Of a stretch of DNA of 64,000 bases, positions 27,161 through 36,436 are shown piece by piece. The translations under genes and the position numbers were made by a program. Position 1 is the stretch's first letter. Each line of letters opens with the position of its first letter. The DNA comes from Anoxynatronum sibiricum (GTDB taxonomy: Bacteria; Bacillota; Clostridia; Peptostreptococcales; Tindalliaceae). The notes beneath the pieces are model-generated. The model had not been told where the DNA came from. It was given only the letters and a program-made list of their open reading frames with translations, and searched no databases. The stretch covers positions 1 through 64,000 of the forward strand of contig NZ_JBCITM010000011.1 in the NCBI RefSeq assembly GCF_039414295.1, in the 5' to 3' direction.

Positions 27161-28477
27161 CTATAGCGGTGCATTGTTATGGCTTGGGTCAATGGGTTTC
27201 CCCAATAAAGATTTGGTAATTTGATTGATTTCAAAGTAGATGCGCTCAAGATCCAACGTTTTCATTTCCTTCTTTTCCATTATGATTTTACCATTGATAA
27301 TAACTGTATCAACATCTGAAGCTTGGGCCGAATAAACCATAGAGGCTTCCAGATTTAAACGAGGATACAAGTGAGGCTTGTTAAGATCTATTAAAATCAT
27401 GTCTGCCTTCATCCCCGGCTTTAAGTCACCGATTTTCTGCTGCAGATTTAATGCCTGCGCTCCTTGGGTAGTAGCCATTTTTAATACGGTCCAGGCAGGT
27501 GCCGCTGTCGGTTCGCAGGTTGAACCTTTCGCAAGCAATGCTGCCAGATTCATTTCTTCAAACAGGTTCAGGTTGTTGTTGCTTGAAGAACCGTCAGTTC
27601 CAAGAGATACCGGTATGCCTGCCTCCAAGAGCTGTGAAAGAGGAGCAATCCCATTGCCCAGTTTAAGGTTGCTGGCCGGATTATGCACCACATTAACCTG
27701 CTTGTCATTGAGGATCTCAAAGTCGGCAGGATGAAGGTGCACGCAATGAGCTGCCAAAGTGTGGTGCCTGAAAATGCCCAAATCATCCATATGCTGAATT
27801 GGAGTGCGTCCGTGTTTTGAAAGGCTGTCTTCCACTTCTTTCACACTCTCTGATAAATGGATGTGAATTGGTATTTGTAAATCATCACACAGATTTGCTA
27901 CCTTTCGAAGAAATGCATCGTCGCAGGTATATGGCGCATGGGGCCCTGCCATGACTGTAATTAATCCGTTTTCTGCCTGATGCCAATTCTTGACCAGCAT
28001 TCTTGTATCAGACAAGCGCTCGGTATCATTTTCAGAAGAACCTACCAAGCCCTTGGCAATGGAAGCGCGAATACCACTTTGGGCTGCTGCTTTGGCAGTT
28101 TCTTCCGACAAAAAGTACATATCTGCAAAAGCAGTCACCCCTGATCTTATCATTTCAGCAATGCTCAGCATTGATCCCCAGTACACCTCCGAGGCACCCA
28201 TCTGATTTTCAACCGGCCATACTTTTTCTGTCAGCCATTCCCAGAATGGGATATCATCTGCATAGTTACGCAGCAGTGACATGGCACTATGTGTGTGTGC
28301 ATTGACCAGTCCCGGCATCACCAGATAACCAGACCCTTCAATGATTTTATCTGCCTTAAAATCTTCAGGGACTTCGCCGACAAAAGCAATCATATCATCA
28401 ACAATTCCAATTGACTTTTGTGCCAGTGTTTGATCCCAAATTGTCATTACTTGCGCCTTGCTAATTAGTGTTTTCAA
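27161..28477 (-). CDS. mtaD: 5-methylthioadenosine/S-adenosylhomocysteine deaminase
   Basis: A 438-residue amidohydrolase that deaminates MTA or SAH in the recycling of S-adenosylmethionine by-products. The metal-binding motif HTHSAMSLLR (about 61-70), HIHLSES (about 212), HCVH and the Asp of GTDGSSSNNNL (about 303) are all present, as is the MTA deaminase hallmark near FWEWLTEKVWPVE. Related guanine or N-acyl deaminases are less likely given these motifs. The start is TTG with AAGGAG ten bases upstream. It lies 38 bases behind recJ and probably shares its transcript. Confidence 0.88.
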   Translation of the reverse strand: MKTLISKAQVMTIWDQTLAQKSIGIVDDMIAFVGEVPEDFKADKIIEGSGYLVMPGLVNAHTHSAMSLLRNYADDIPFWEWLTEKVWPVENQMGASEVYWGSMLSIAEMIRSGVTAFADMYFLSEETAKAAAQSGIRASIAKGLVGSSENDTERLSDTRMLVKNWHQAENGLITVMAGPHAPYTCDDAFLRKVANLCDDLQIPIHIHLSESVKEVEDSLSKHGRTPIQHMDDLGIFRHHTLAAHCVHLHPADFEILNDKQVNVVHNPASNLKLGNGIAPLSQLLEAGIPVSLGTDGSSSNNNLNLFEEMNLAALLAKGSTCEPTAAPAWTVLKMATTQGAQALNLQQKIGDLKPGMKADMILIDLNKPHLYPRLNLEASMVYSAQASDVDTVIINGKIIMEKKEMKTLDLERIYFEINQITKSLLGKPIDPSHNNAPL

Positions 28478-28515
28478 GCCGTATCCACTCCTTCATGTTT
28501 TTTATGTCAATCATC

Positions 28516-30273
28516 TTAAGCTTTATCAGGGTATTTCACCGCTTGCTTCACGTCCAGCATCAACATTTGAATGCGTCGATTTCCCCTGAACTCATTTACC
28601 TGCGGGAAAAAAACAAGGTCATAAGGCGCATCTGGCTTCGAACACAGCTTCCGATGTTCATCCGAGATCCCAAAGCTAATGATTTCGATGTTGGAAATAT
28701 TTTTCTTTCCTGCTTGCATGAACTGTGATATTTTCAGATGTTGCCCTTCTTCTCCCATGAAATTAATGTGACTATCAGCGCCTATCTGGATATTTTTCAT
28801 TAAAAAATATGGCTTTTCATTGCCCATGCCGTAAGGTTCCAGCCGTTTCATAGTTTCAATGAACTCTTCTGTAAGATCCTCTGGCCAGATATGATCTGTC
28901 ACTTTGATTTTCTTCAGCAATAAGTCCGGCATCTGCTCTTGAACTTTTAATACCCTTTGCTGTAGGTAATCTCTCAGTTGATGGATATTTTCCTGCCTGA
29001 TTTTAAGGCCACAGGCGTTGGCATGCCCCCCAAAGCGCTCCATTAAATGGGATGCCGGCTTTAGTTCATTAAACAAGTGAAAGCCTTCAACACTTCTCCC
29101 GCTTCCAGTGTATACTCCCTTTTCTTTAGCCGGTGTTAACACCAGCGTTGGTCGATAAAAAGCATCCCGCAGACGGCCGGCAATAATTCCGATGACCCCT
29201 TCATGGAGTTCCTCGCTATCAACCACAAGAAACGAATGCTGGTGAAACTTGTCAACAACCAACTGATGACAAATATCAATTCCCATCTCCTGAATCTTTC
29301 TGCGTTTATCGTTTAAATACCGCAACCGCTCTGCCAACATCAAAGCAGTTTGACGTTTTCTCGTCACCAGCAACTGTACTCCCATTCTGGCATCATCAAT
29401 ACGGCCAGAAGCATTAAAATGTGGCCCGATGCGAAATCCCAGTTCACGTACGCCTATTTGATCTTTTGGAATGGATAGCACTTCCAACAAAGCTTGAAAG
29501 CCGGGTCTCTGTGTGGTACGCATCCTTTGAATTCCATATTTTACCATAGTTCGGTTTTCATCCCGAAGCGGCACAACATCACATACTGTGGCCAATGCGA
29601 CTAAATCAAGGAGGTTTGTCAGTCGTGTTTTGGGTATATGTAGTCTCTTCTGCAGCGCCTGCGCCAGTTTAAAGGCGACTCCACAGCCCGAGAGTTCTTT
29701 GAAGGGATAATCACAGTCAGGCTGCTTCGGATTAACCACCACAGTATCTGGCAGCTGATCACCCGGCATGTGATGATCGGTAATAATGAGTTTCAAACCT
29801 ATTTTCTTGGCATATTCTGTTTCATCCACCGCACTTATACCACAATCCACCGTCACTACTAAATCAGCCTGATAATCTTCTTTTATCTCCAGCAACGCTT
29901 CCTGATTCAGTCCATACCCTTCTTCTTCTCGCAAAGGAATGTAAAACTCAATATTGGATGTCATCGGATAAAAAAAATCCAGCAATAGTGCAACCGATGT
30001 CATGCCATCAACGTCGTAATCTCCATAAAAAACGATTTTTTGTTTTTTATTCAGAGCATCAATAATTAACGTAACCGCTTTGTCCATTCCTTTCATTTGA
30101 AAGGGATCATGAGTGAGTTGTGGGGACTCTGACAAAAATTCTTCCATTTGGGCGGCTTCTTTCACACCTCTGCTCATGAGTATTTTTTCTATCACCGGAT
30201 GAAACCGACCAGGCAGTTCACCAAGTTCGTGATGATTAGCTGATATCCATTTTGTTTCATAACACGCCTTCAT
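28516..30273 (-). CDS. recJ: Single-stranded-DNA-specific exonuclease RecJ
   Basis: A 585-residue 5'-3' single-strand exonuclease of the DHH superfamily used in recombination and base-excision repair. Motifs visible are FYGDYDVDGMTS (about 73-84), VTVDCGIS, ITDHHMPGD (DHH, about 155) and the DHHA1 region with SGRSVEGFHL and RFGGHANACGL. It is the short RecJ form, without the C-terminal extension of Bacillus RecJ (about 786). The ATG overlaps the TGA of the sirtuin gene as ATGA (30270-30273) with GGAGGG five bases upstream, showing translational coupling. Confidence 0.93.
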   Translation of the reverse strand: MKACYETKWISANHHELGELPGRFHPVIEKILMSRGVKEAAQMEEFLSESPQLTHDPFQMKGMDKAVTLIIDALNKKQKIVFYGDYDVDGMTSVALLLDFFYPMTSNIEFYIPLREEEGYGLNQEALLEIKEDYQADLVVTVDCGISAVDETEYAKKIGLKLIITDHHMPGDQLPDTVVVNPKQPDCDYPFKELSGCGVAFKLAQALQKRLHIPKTRLTNLLDLVALATVCDVVPLRDENRTMVKYGIQRMRTTQRPGFQALLEVLSIPKDQIGVRELGFRIGPHFNASGRIDDARMGVQLLVTRKRQTALMLAERLRYLNDKRRKIQEMGIDICHQLVVDKFHQHSFLVVDSEELHEGVIGIIAGRLRDAFYRPTLVLTPAKEKGVYTGSGRSVEGFHLFNELKPASHLMERFGGHANACGLKIRQENIHQLRDYLQQRVLKVQEQMPDLLLKKIKVTDHIWPEDLTEEFIETMKRLEPYGMGNEKPYFLMKNIQIGADSHINFMGEEGQHLKISQFMQAGKKNISNIEIISFGISDEHRKLCSKPDAPYDLVFFPQVNEFRGNRRIQMLMLDVKQAVKYPDKA

Positions 30274-31004
30274 GAACTCCCTCCACAAAGCAAATCGTTT
30301 AAGTGACAGATTATATCGCCAGCTTTTCCCTTAATCACAAGGTCATACCCCGAAGCGGCTGGCACCATTTCCTGATTGATGAAAATCGTCTTTCCGGCTG
30401 TCATTAAAGGCAACTGATTCACAGGCGATACCTGCAAACTTGTACCGATGACCAATAGAACGCTTGCTTGCTGAATCACTTCAATAGCCTTCTTCCATGC
30501 ATCTTGTGGTAACATTTCTCCAAAAAGAACCACCCCTGGACGCAACCTGCTGCCACAGACGCATCTTTTTCCCATGATGAAATCATCCGAAGTGGCTTGA
30601 TGTCCATGGTCAATGCAACACACTTTTTTTAATGCACCGTGAAGCTCATACACCTTTTGACTGCCTGCCTGCTGATGAAAACCATCTACATTCTGAGTGA
30701 CAATAGCATCAACCAGTCCTCTGCGTTCCCATGCCGCCAGTATTTCATGCCCCTTATGTGGATGACAGCGTTCAAGGGTTTTAAACCGCAGTGTATAAAA
30801 TTCATGAAAAAGGTCGTATTGTTGATTCATAGCTTCTGCTGAAGCTACCTCCATTGGATCAGTTTTAGTCCACAAACCGTTTTTTGAGCGAAAGTCCGGA
30901 ATACCGCTTTCTGTAGACATGCCGGCTCCTGTGAAAACAACCGTCGAAGACGATTCCTTGATCCAGGCTGCTGCCTGTTCTTCAGGTGTATGCTCCTGGT
31001 TCAT
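30270..31004 (-). CDS. cobB: NAD-dependent protein deacylase, sirtuin family
   Basis: A 244-residue Sir2 protein that removes acyl groups from lysines using NAD. The NAD-binding motifs are FTGAGMSTESGIPDFRS (about 24-40) and TQNVDGFH (about 103-110), the catalytic His is H122 in ELHGAL, and LVIGTSLQVSP follows. The zinc module is odd: instead of two CxxC pairs it has adjacent C129-C130 with H133 and H135 nearby, then C148-V-C150. Metal binding may use a His, or be changed. The ATG at 31004 has AAGGAG eight bases before it. It is translationally coupled to recJ. Confidence 0.92.
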   Translation of the reverse strand: MNQEHTPEEQAAAWIKESSSTVVFTGAGMSTESGIPDFRSKNGLWTKTDPMEVASAEAMNQQYDLFHEFYTLRFKTLERCHPHKGHEILAAWERRGLVDAIVTQNVDGFHQQAGSQKVYELHGALKKVCCIDHGHQATSDDFIMGKRCVCGSRLRPGVVLFGEMLPQDAWKKAIEVIQQASVLLVIGTSLQVSPVNQLPLMTAGKTIFINQEMVPAASGYDLVIKGKAGDIICHLNDLLCGGSS

Positions 31005-31194
31005 TGGTGTCGCTCCTTTCCATATCAGATGCAAAATATAATGCGCTGATTATTCTATTATGCTTTCTGTAAAACATGAAACATGGTACAGTTTATCATA
31101 TTTTCAGCTGCAATTGAAATTCCCGGTTCAAATTCACTCCTATGCATCAAGTGCGTGAAAGGTTTTTCAAAACTGTTCCATTGTGTTATCCTTA

Positions 31195-31203
31195 TGTTAT
31201 AAT
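31195..31203 (+). promoter_or_regulatory. Extended -10 promoter of the MotA-like/OmpA-like pair
   Basis: TGTTATAAT gives a perfect -10 with the TGn extension, 61 bases before the first start codon. No clear -35 box is visible. Confidence 0.55.
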
Positions 31204-31263
31204 GAAAATCTGTTTGATACTCGCCTACCACCCATTTATCACTATATCAGGAGGGATCCCTCA

Positions 31264-32214
31264 ATGAATATCTTGTCACAATTAAATCCATTTGCCGTCA
31301 TCATCATCCTTTTTATTTTGACTGTTTTTTTCAGTTCACTTGTTATATCCGTCACGATTCGGAGCAAATACCGACAACTGGGTGAAAGCCTTCAGCAGTT
31401 AAAAGATGGCAGAACTGGTCACCCCGTACTGCAGGGTATTCTTGATAGCTATTGTACTGCTGCCAAAGGGAATCACCATGAAGTGAACACACAAGCCATC
31501 ATAGAACGTCACTTTAACCATGATTTTCGTTCTCTGAACCTGGGAGAACGTTTCGTCAAAACATCTGTCTCTCTTATGATTATTTTAGGATTACTGGGAA
31601 CTTTTTACGGACTGACTCTCTCTATTGGCAATCTTGTTGAATTATTAAGTGCAGGCCAGCACACTGAAATGCTCACCAGCATGGATTCCATCATCGGTGG
31701 TTTGATCGACTCAGTGAGAGGCATGTCTGTGGCCTTTGTAACTTCTCTCTTTGCCATTGCCTGCGCCATTTTGTTAACGCTCTTTTCTGTTTTTAGTCAT
31801 ATTGAGACAGCACGGGAAAAACTCTTCGTTGATGTAGAAGAGTACCTTGACAATGTGGTTGCTCTTCAAATATCTAAAGAAGTAGACAGCGAATATGAAA
31901 TATTAAACCAGGCTTTGAAAAGTACACTTGATGATTTTTCCCACAACATGGAAAAAAGTTTTGCATATGTGGTGGAGAGCTTCCAAGGGCCATTGACAGC
32001 TGCTACTGCAGAAATTGGGAACGCTTCTGACCAGCTGTTGAAAAGCATTGCATTATTTGATCGTTCTCTTTCAAACTTCCGCGAGAACACCCGGGATTTT
32101 TCGGAGTTTAATCATCATCTTCGAACAAATATCGATCGTATGAATGTTGGCTTTGCGGATCTGACAGAAACACTAAAAGAAACGACCCGCCGAAACAGTG
32201 ACACTTCGGTTTAG
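31264..32214 (+). CDS. MotA/TolQ/ExbB-family proton channel protein
   Basis: A 316-residue inner-membrane protein. A first membrane helix lies at about 10-33; two more lie at about 100-125 (SVSLMIILGLLGTFYGLTLS) and 150-180 (GLIDSVRGMSVAFVTSLFAI), which is the MotA/TolQ/ExbB channel core. A cytoplasmic tail of about 130 mainly helical residues follows. It should form a 5:2 proton-driven motor or force generator with the OmpA/MotB-like product of the next gene. The ATG at 31264 has GGAGGG eight bases upstream. No flagellar, Tol or TonB genes are near, so its load is unknown. Confidence 0.85.
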   Translation: MNILSQLNPFAVIIILFILTVFFSSLVISVTIRSKYRQLGESLQQLKDGRTGHPVLQGILDSYCTAAKGNHHEVNTQAIIERHFNHDFRSLNLGERFVKTSVSLMIILGLLGTFYGLTLSIGNLVELLSAGQHTEMLTSMDSIIGGLIDSVRGMSVAFVTSLFAIACAILLTLFSVFSHIETAREKLFVDVEEYLDNVVALQISKEVDSEYEILNQALKSTLDDFSHNMEKSFAYVVESFQGPLTAATAEIGNASDQLLKSIALFDRSLSNFRENTRDFSEFNHHLRTNIDRMNVGFADLTETLKETTRRNSDTSV

Positions 32215-32255
32215 CCACTGATGTAAATGCAAAAATGTTGGAAAGGCGGTTTACC

Positions 32256-33209
32256 ATGAAGATCAGACGCAGAAATTTTAAAAACGGGTTTGAGACCGAA
32301 AATTTCTGGCCCTCTTTTACTGATTTAATCTCCACGATTGCATTGGTGCTCTTTTTTCTCATGCTTTTAGCCTATCTTCAAAATATTATTTCTGGTAAAA
32401 ACCTGGAATTTGCTCAACGTCAGGTGATTGATACCCAACGACGGCTTGAAGAAGCAAATGCTGAAATCAGCCAGGCTGAAAAGAACTTGCGTCTCCTCAT
32501 GGATCGAATTGAAGAAGTGAAGGCCGAAGTTGAAGAAGGAGAAATTGCATTGACTCTTTCTGAACGACAAATCGATGAACAGCGCCAGATTATTGCAGAA
32601 AGTAACCGGGAACTGGGTGAACTTCGTACCCGACTTACCGGAATTGCATTACTGAGACTGGAAGTGCTTGAACGGGTAAAAGATAGCATCGAAAGCGAGT
32701 TGGGCCGCACCAATGAAGCTGGCCAGGAACTGGTGACAATTGCAGATAACGGTAATATCGTCATTAATGAGGGGCTGGTTTTTGCTTACAACTCTTATGC
32801 AATAAAGCCTGAAGGTCGAGCACTTCTCGACCAGCTTGCCGTCGCCTTTGAGCGCGTGTTGGATGACACCTCCACTCGTGCAAACATTGATGCCATCAGC
32901 ATTCAAGGGCACACTGATTCCACAGGAAGTGCCGCCTATAACCGGGATCTGTCAACTAAAAGAGCTACTGCTGTTGTGACATACATGATGGACAATAATC
33001 CCAATCTTGAACGAAAATACGGAGATTTCTTTGCTGCCAGTGGGTACTCTGAATTTCGTCCCATTGCATCTAACCAAACTGAAGCAGGCCGAGCCAGAAA
33101 CCGACGAATTGAAATTGCCATCATTCTTAAAGATGATCAGCTTAGAAACATTATCGACGACTATTTGGAAGATTCTCTCGATGTGTTTTCCCGCCGCATT
33201 ATGCCCTGA
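32256..33209 (+). CDS. OmpA/MotB-domain membrane protein
   Basis: A 317-residue partner of the MotA-like channel. It has one N-terminal membrane helix (about 20-45, FWPSFTDLISTIALVLFF) whose Asp in FTDL matches the essential proton-carrying Asp of MotB. A long coiled coil (about 50-140) follows, then an OmpA-like peptidoglycan-binding domain (about 165-300) with IQGHTDSTGSAAYN, LSTKRATAV and ARNRRIEIAI. The coiled coil is longer than in flagellar MotB. The ATG at 32256 has AAAGGCGG upstream. Its TGA abuts the stop codon of the opposing regulator gene with no gap. Confidence 0.87.
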   Translation: MKIRRRNFKNGFETENFWPSFTDLISTIALVLFFLMLLAYLQNIISGKNLEFAQRQVIDTQRRLEEANAEISQAEKNLRLLMDRIEEVKAEVEEGEIALTLSERQIDEQRQIIAESNRELGELRTRLTGIALLRLEVLERVKDSIESELGRTNEAGQELVTIADNGNIVINEGLVFAYNSYAIKPEGRALLDQLAVAFERVLDDTSTRANIDAISIQGHTDSTGSAAYNRDLSTKRATAVVTYMMDNNPNLERKYGDFFAASGYSEFRPIASNQTEAGRARNRRIEIAIILKDDQLRNIIDDYLEDSLDVFSRRIMP

Positions 33210-34475
33210 TCAACAGCTTACTGACGAACACACCCGGTTCCTGCCTCTATGTTTAGCATGATACAGCCTGTCGTCTACCCGTTTAATCAGGTCGTCAGGC
33301 TGATCATTTTTTTTGTTAGATGAAACTCCAAAGCTGCAGGTAAGTCTTTCACCATGACTAAAATTGGCCTCTTCCACTGCCTGACGCAACTTTTCAGCGA
33401 GTATCGCTGCTCCCTCCAGATCTGTTTCCGGTGCAAGAATAATAAATTCTTCCCCTCCAAATCGCGCAAATATATCAACTTCACGGATGTTATCGCGAAT
33501 TGTATTTGTTAATTCCACCAGTATTTTGTCTCCCAATTGATGTCCATAAGTGTCATTGATTTTCTTAAAGTGATCAATGTCAAACATCACCAGGGCAAAA
33601 TGAGAGTGAAAACGACGCGCCTTCTGAATCTCTTCTGTCAATGACCGATTGAATTGAACGCGGTTATATATCTGAGTCAGCGGATCAATGATTGCTAATC
33701 GCTTATAATACTGTCTTTCATGTTCCAACTCGGTTACATCTGTTAAAGAGATTATTTTTTTATTTTCAGCTCCTGGAAATATCGCTACTTTCAAGTTGAA
33801 ATATTTATTTTCTTCTTCCTCATGATCAAAAATAACCACTTTTTTTACCAGTTCTGTTGCCTGCTCCCAGTCCTCTTCATTGTATCGAGAGAAATCCGGC
33901 GCGTCTGGTATTTCCAGCAAAACCCGTTCCAAAAATGATCCCTGATCGGGAAGTTCATTCAGTTTAAAAAAACTCCTGAATCGTTGATTCGCATCAAAAA
34001 TGACTTTGCCATCCGTTACCATCACGAGGCTATCCTGAAAATCCAATACCGTTCGCGTATAATGGCGCTGTCTCTCGATTTCTTGCTCCATCATGTATTC
34101 ACTATGAATTTTCTCCAGTGCACGATCCAATTTCTCGATGCTAAGGGGCTTAATCAGGAAGTGAGAGACTCCCAGTTCAATAGCCTCCAGCAAATACTCC
34201 GTTTCATTGTAAGCGGTAATAATCAAAACCGCCGTTTTTGAGTTGATTTCCCTTATTCGGTTAATCAACTCAAGGCCGGAAATATCGGGTAAGTTCAAAT
34301 CTGTTAACACGACCTGTGGCTGATGTTCACGAAAAATATCGAAACCCTGCAGTGCGCTTTCAGCGGCAAATACATGACTGACCCTTCTGAGAAGCAGTCC
34401 TGTGACACGTTCCCTTGTTCCTTTTTCATCCTCCACAAACAGAATTTTTAAAGGATCGTATTTTTTTCCATTCAT
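33210..34475 (-). CDS. Response regulator with PAS-like and GGDEF (diguanylate cyclase) domains
   Basis: A 421-residue output protein. The receiver (about 9-125) has its phospho-acceptor D59 in VVLTDLNLPD and Lys109 in FLIKP. A PAS-like part (about 140-250) precedes a GGDEF domain (about 255-415) with an active-type GGEEF (340-344) and an RxxD inhibitory site R331-E-V-D334, so it should make cyclic di-GMP and be limited by product binding. The ATG overlaps the TGA of the LOV kinase gene (ATGA, 34472-34475) with GGAGG seven bases upstream, so the kinase is almost surely its phosphodonor. Confidence 0.93.
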   Translation of the reverse strand: MNGKKYDPLKILFVEDEKGTRERVTGLLLRRVSHVFAAESALQGFDIFREHQPQVVLTDLNLPDISGLELINRIREINSKTAVLIITAYNETEYLLEAIELGVSHFLIKPLSIEKLDRALEKIHSEYMMEQEIERQRHYTRTVLDFQDSLVMVTDGKVIFDANQRFRSFFKLNELPDQGSFLERVLLEIPDAPDFSRYNEEDWEQATELVKKVVIFDHEEEENKYFNLKVAIFPGAENKKIISLTDVTELEHERQYYKRLAIIDPLTQIYNRVQFNRSLTEEIQKARRFHSHFALVMFDIDHFKKINDTYGHQLGDKILVELTNTIRDNIREVDIFARFGGEEFIILAPETDLEGAAILAEKLRQAVEEANFSHGERLTCSFGVSSNKKNDQPDDLIKRVDDRLYHAKHRGRNRVCSSVSC

Positions 34476-36436
34476 AGCGGCACCTCCACTCTAAAGGAAG
34501 CTCCTTCAGATATGTTTTTGGCTGATATTTTGCCGCCCATCCCATTTTCAATGATCATGCGGCTTATATACAAACCCAGTCCAGCACCCTGGAAATCTTT
34601 TTTTGTTGTGTAATACTGCTCAAAAACATGGTCCATCAGGTTTTCCGGAATTCCTCCGCCATTGTCTTCAATTGTCATTATCGCCAACGATCCTTCTTTC
34701 TTTAAAAGAATGCTAATCTGTGGATGCGATGGCTGCTGTCTTAACAATGCATCCCGCGAGTTATTCAAAAGATTGATTACCACTTGTGCATACTCTCTTG
34801 AGTAACCAAATAGATGAATCTCATCAAGTTCCTGAAGTTCCACCTTTATTGACAACTTGTTCAGATGGGGCTGTACCAAGGCAAGGCTTTGAAGAATGAC
34901 TTCTGACAGCAAAAAAGATTCTTTGCGCTGACTGCCCGTAAAAAAGCGCCGAAGATCGTCGATTGTGGCAGACATTTGATGCAGCAGTTCCATGCCCGAT
35001 TCAGTACTCTGACTCACATATGCCTCATTTAACTCTTCGTAAAAATAGGCTTCTCTTAAATCCTGAAGGATCAGACCCAGTTCATTAATTGGCTGACGCC
35101 ACTGATGAGCCATATTACCAATTAATTCACCCAGTGCCGCCTGACGTGCATGATAAAACATCAGCTGGTCCATCTTTTGATACTCTATGGCATTACTGAC
35201 CGTCATCATTAAGTCTTCAATCATCGCCACTTCTTCTTCCATAAAACCATGCTCATAATGAGAATATATCACCAGCTGACCCATTAGTTTTTCTTTTTTC
35301 ACCGTTTGCTTCATGGGTATTACCAGACAGTATCCAAGGTTGCGGTGCCGACTGTAAAGTTGCGTCGTCAAATGAGGCTGTGTCATCATTCTATCCTGAA
35401 TATTTTCGTGATACTGCTGTTTTCTATCAACAGAAATCGTGGGTTGCCCCAAAGAATAGGATTTGGATATTTCTCCATTACTCATCAGCCCAACCCATAT
35501 ATACTGATAATGATTATTGACCATTAGTTTTTGACATAGATTGTGGAATAAAAATGACTCATTTTTTGCTGTCCCGATCATTTTATTTAAGTCAGCGATG
35601 ATCCCAAGAATCGTCCGAAGATACTTTTCTCTTTCGTAATATGTTTTCAATTTTTGCTGCAAACGATGTTTTTCTGTCACATCATACTGCACGCCAATGT
35701 AGTGAGTCACTTCGCCCATCGTATTTTTAACAGGAGAAATGTAAATATGATTATAGAATAGATCGCCGTTTTTTTTATAATTCCGGAGCACCACATTTGC
35801 TTTATTTTGATCACGAACTGCACGCCTGATTTTTTCTATTCCGTCCTGCTGACGGTCGCTTCCCTGCAACAACCTGCAGTTTTTACCGCAAACTTCGTCG
35901 CGCTTATAGCCTGTCAATTCTTCAAATGCCCGATTGGTATATATAATCGGCATTTCTTTTTTTCGAGCATCGACAATGATCATTCCATTGTTTGCACTCT
36001 CAACAGCTGAGCGGACCAAATGAAGATCAGTCTCTGTTTCTTTATGCCGTGTGACGTCCCTTATGCTGCCATCAACCCGCACCAGTCTTCTATTTTCATC
36101 AAGAACAGCTTTTGCTGAATCAGAAAACCATTTCACAGTACCGTCTGCACACTGAAAACGATATTCAACTGTGGCCGTCTCCCCCTTATGAAGTTCCTGC
36201 CATTGCTGAGTGAGCTGAACTCGATCTTCCGAGAGAATGCATTCCAACCAAAAATGATCTCTTCGAAAGAAAATATCAGGTGAATAACCTGTGTATTGCT
36301 CACATTGATCGCTGAAATAGAACCAGTCATTATTCCCATCCCGAGAATATATCAATACATTAAGATTTGATAGAATATGGCGCAACAACCCATTTTCAAC
36401 AAACTGGTTCATCATGATTCCCCCGTTGCTTTTCAT
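34472..36436 (-). CDS. LOV-domain (blue-light) histidine kinase
   Basis: A 654-residue soluble sensor kinase: PAS (about 15-130), a LOV domain (about 138-258), a GAF-like part (about 270-420), then HisKA with H444 in NMAHQWRQP and an HATPase ending GLGLYISRMII. The LOV signature GKNCRLLQG carries the flavin-adduct Cys187; NYKKNG (about 219-224) and GVQYD with Gln250 also match photoactive LOV domains such as YtvA. It should sense blue light through FMN. The ATG overlaps the photolyase stop as ATGA, with AGAGGA five bases upstream. It is coupled in turn to the response regulator-GGDEF gene. Confidence 0.93.
   Translation of the reverse strand: MKSNGGIMMNQFVENGLLRHILSNLNVLIYSRDGNNDWFYFSDQCEQYTGYSPDIFFRRDHFWLECILSEDRVQLTQQWQELHKGETATVEYRFQCADGTVKWFSDSAKAVLDENRRLVRVDGSIRDVTRHKETETDLHLVRSAVESANNGMIIVDARKKEMPIIYTNRAFEELTGYKRDEVCGKNCRLLQGSDRQQDGIEKIRRAVRDQNKANVVLRNYKKNGDLFYNHIYISPVKNTMGEVTHYIGVQYDVTEKHRLQQKLKTYYEREKYLRTILGIIADLNKMIGTAKNESFLFHNLCQKLMVNNHYQYIWVGLMSNGEISKSYSLGQPTISVDRKQQYHENIQDRMMTQPHLTTQLYSRHRNLGYCLVIPMKQTVKKEKLMGQLVIYSHYEHGFMEEEVAMIEDLMMTVSNAIEYQKMDQLMFYHARQAALGELIGNMAHQWRQPINELGLILQDLREAYFYEELNEAYVSQSTESGMELLHQMSATIDDLRRFFTGSQRKESFLLSEVILQSLALVQPHLNKLSIKVELQELDEIHLFGYSREYAQVVINLLNNSRDALLRQQPSHPQISILLKKEGSLAIMTIEDNGGGIPENLMDHVFEQYYTTKKDFQGAGLGLYISRMIIENGMGGKISAKNISEGASFRVEVPL

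Noticed and set aside
31264..33209. Zorya anti-phage system (ZorA/ZorB)
   Set aside because: The pair has the right domains, but no zorC, zorD or zorE follow; the next genes are a convergent response regulator and a LOV kinase, and the A subunit tail is short for ZorA.
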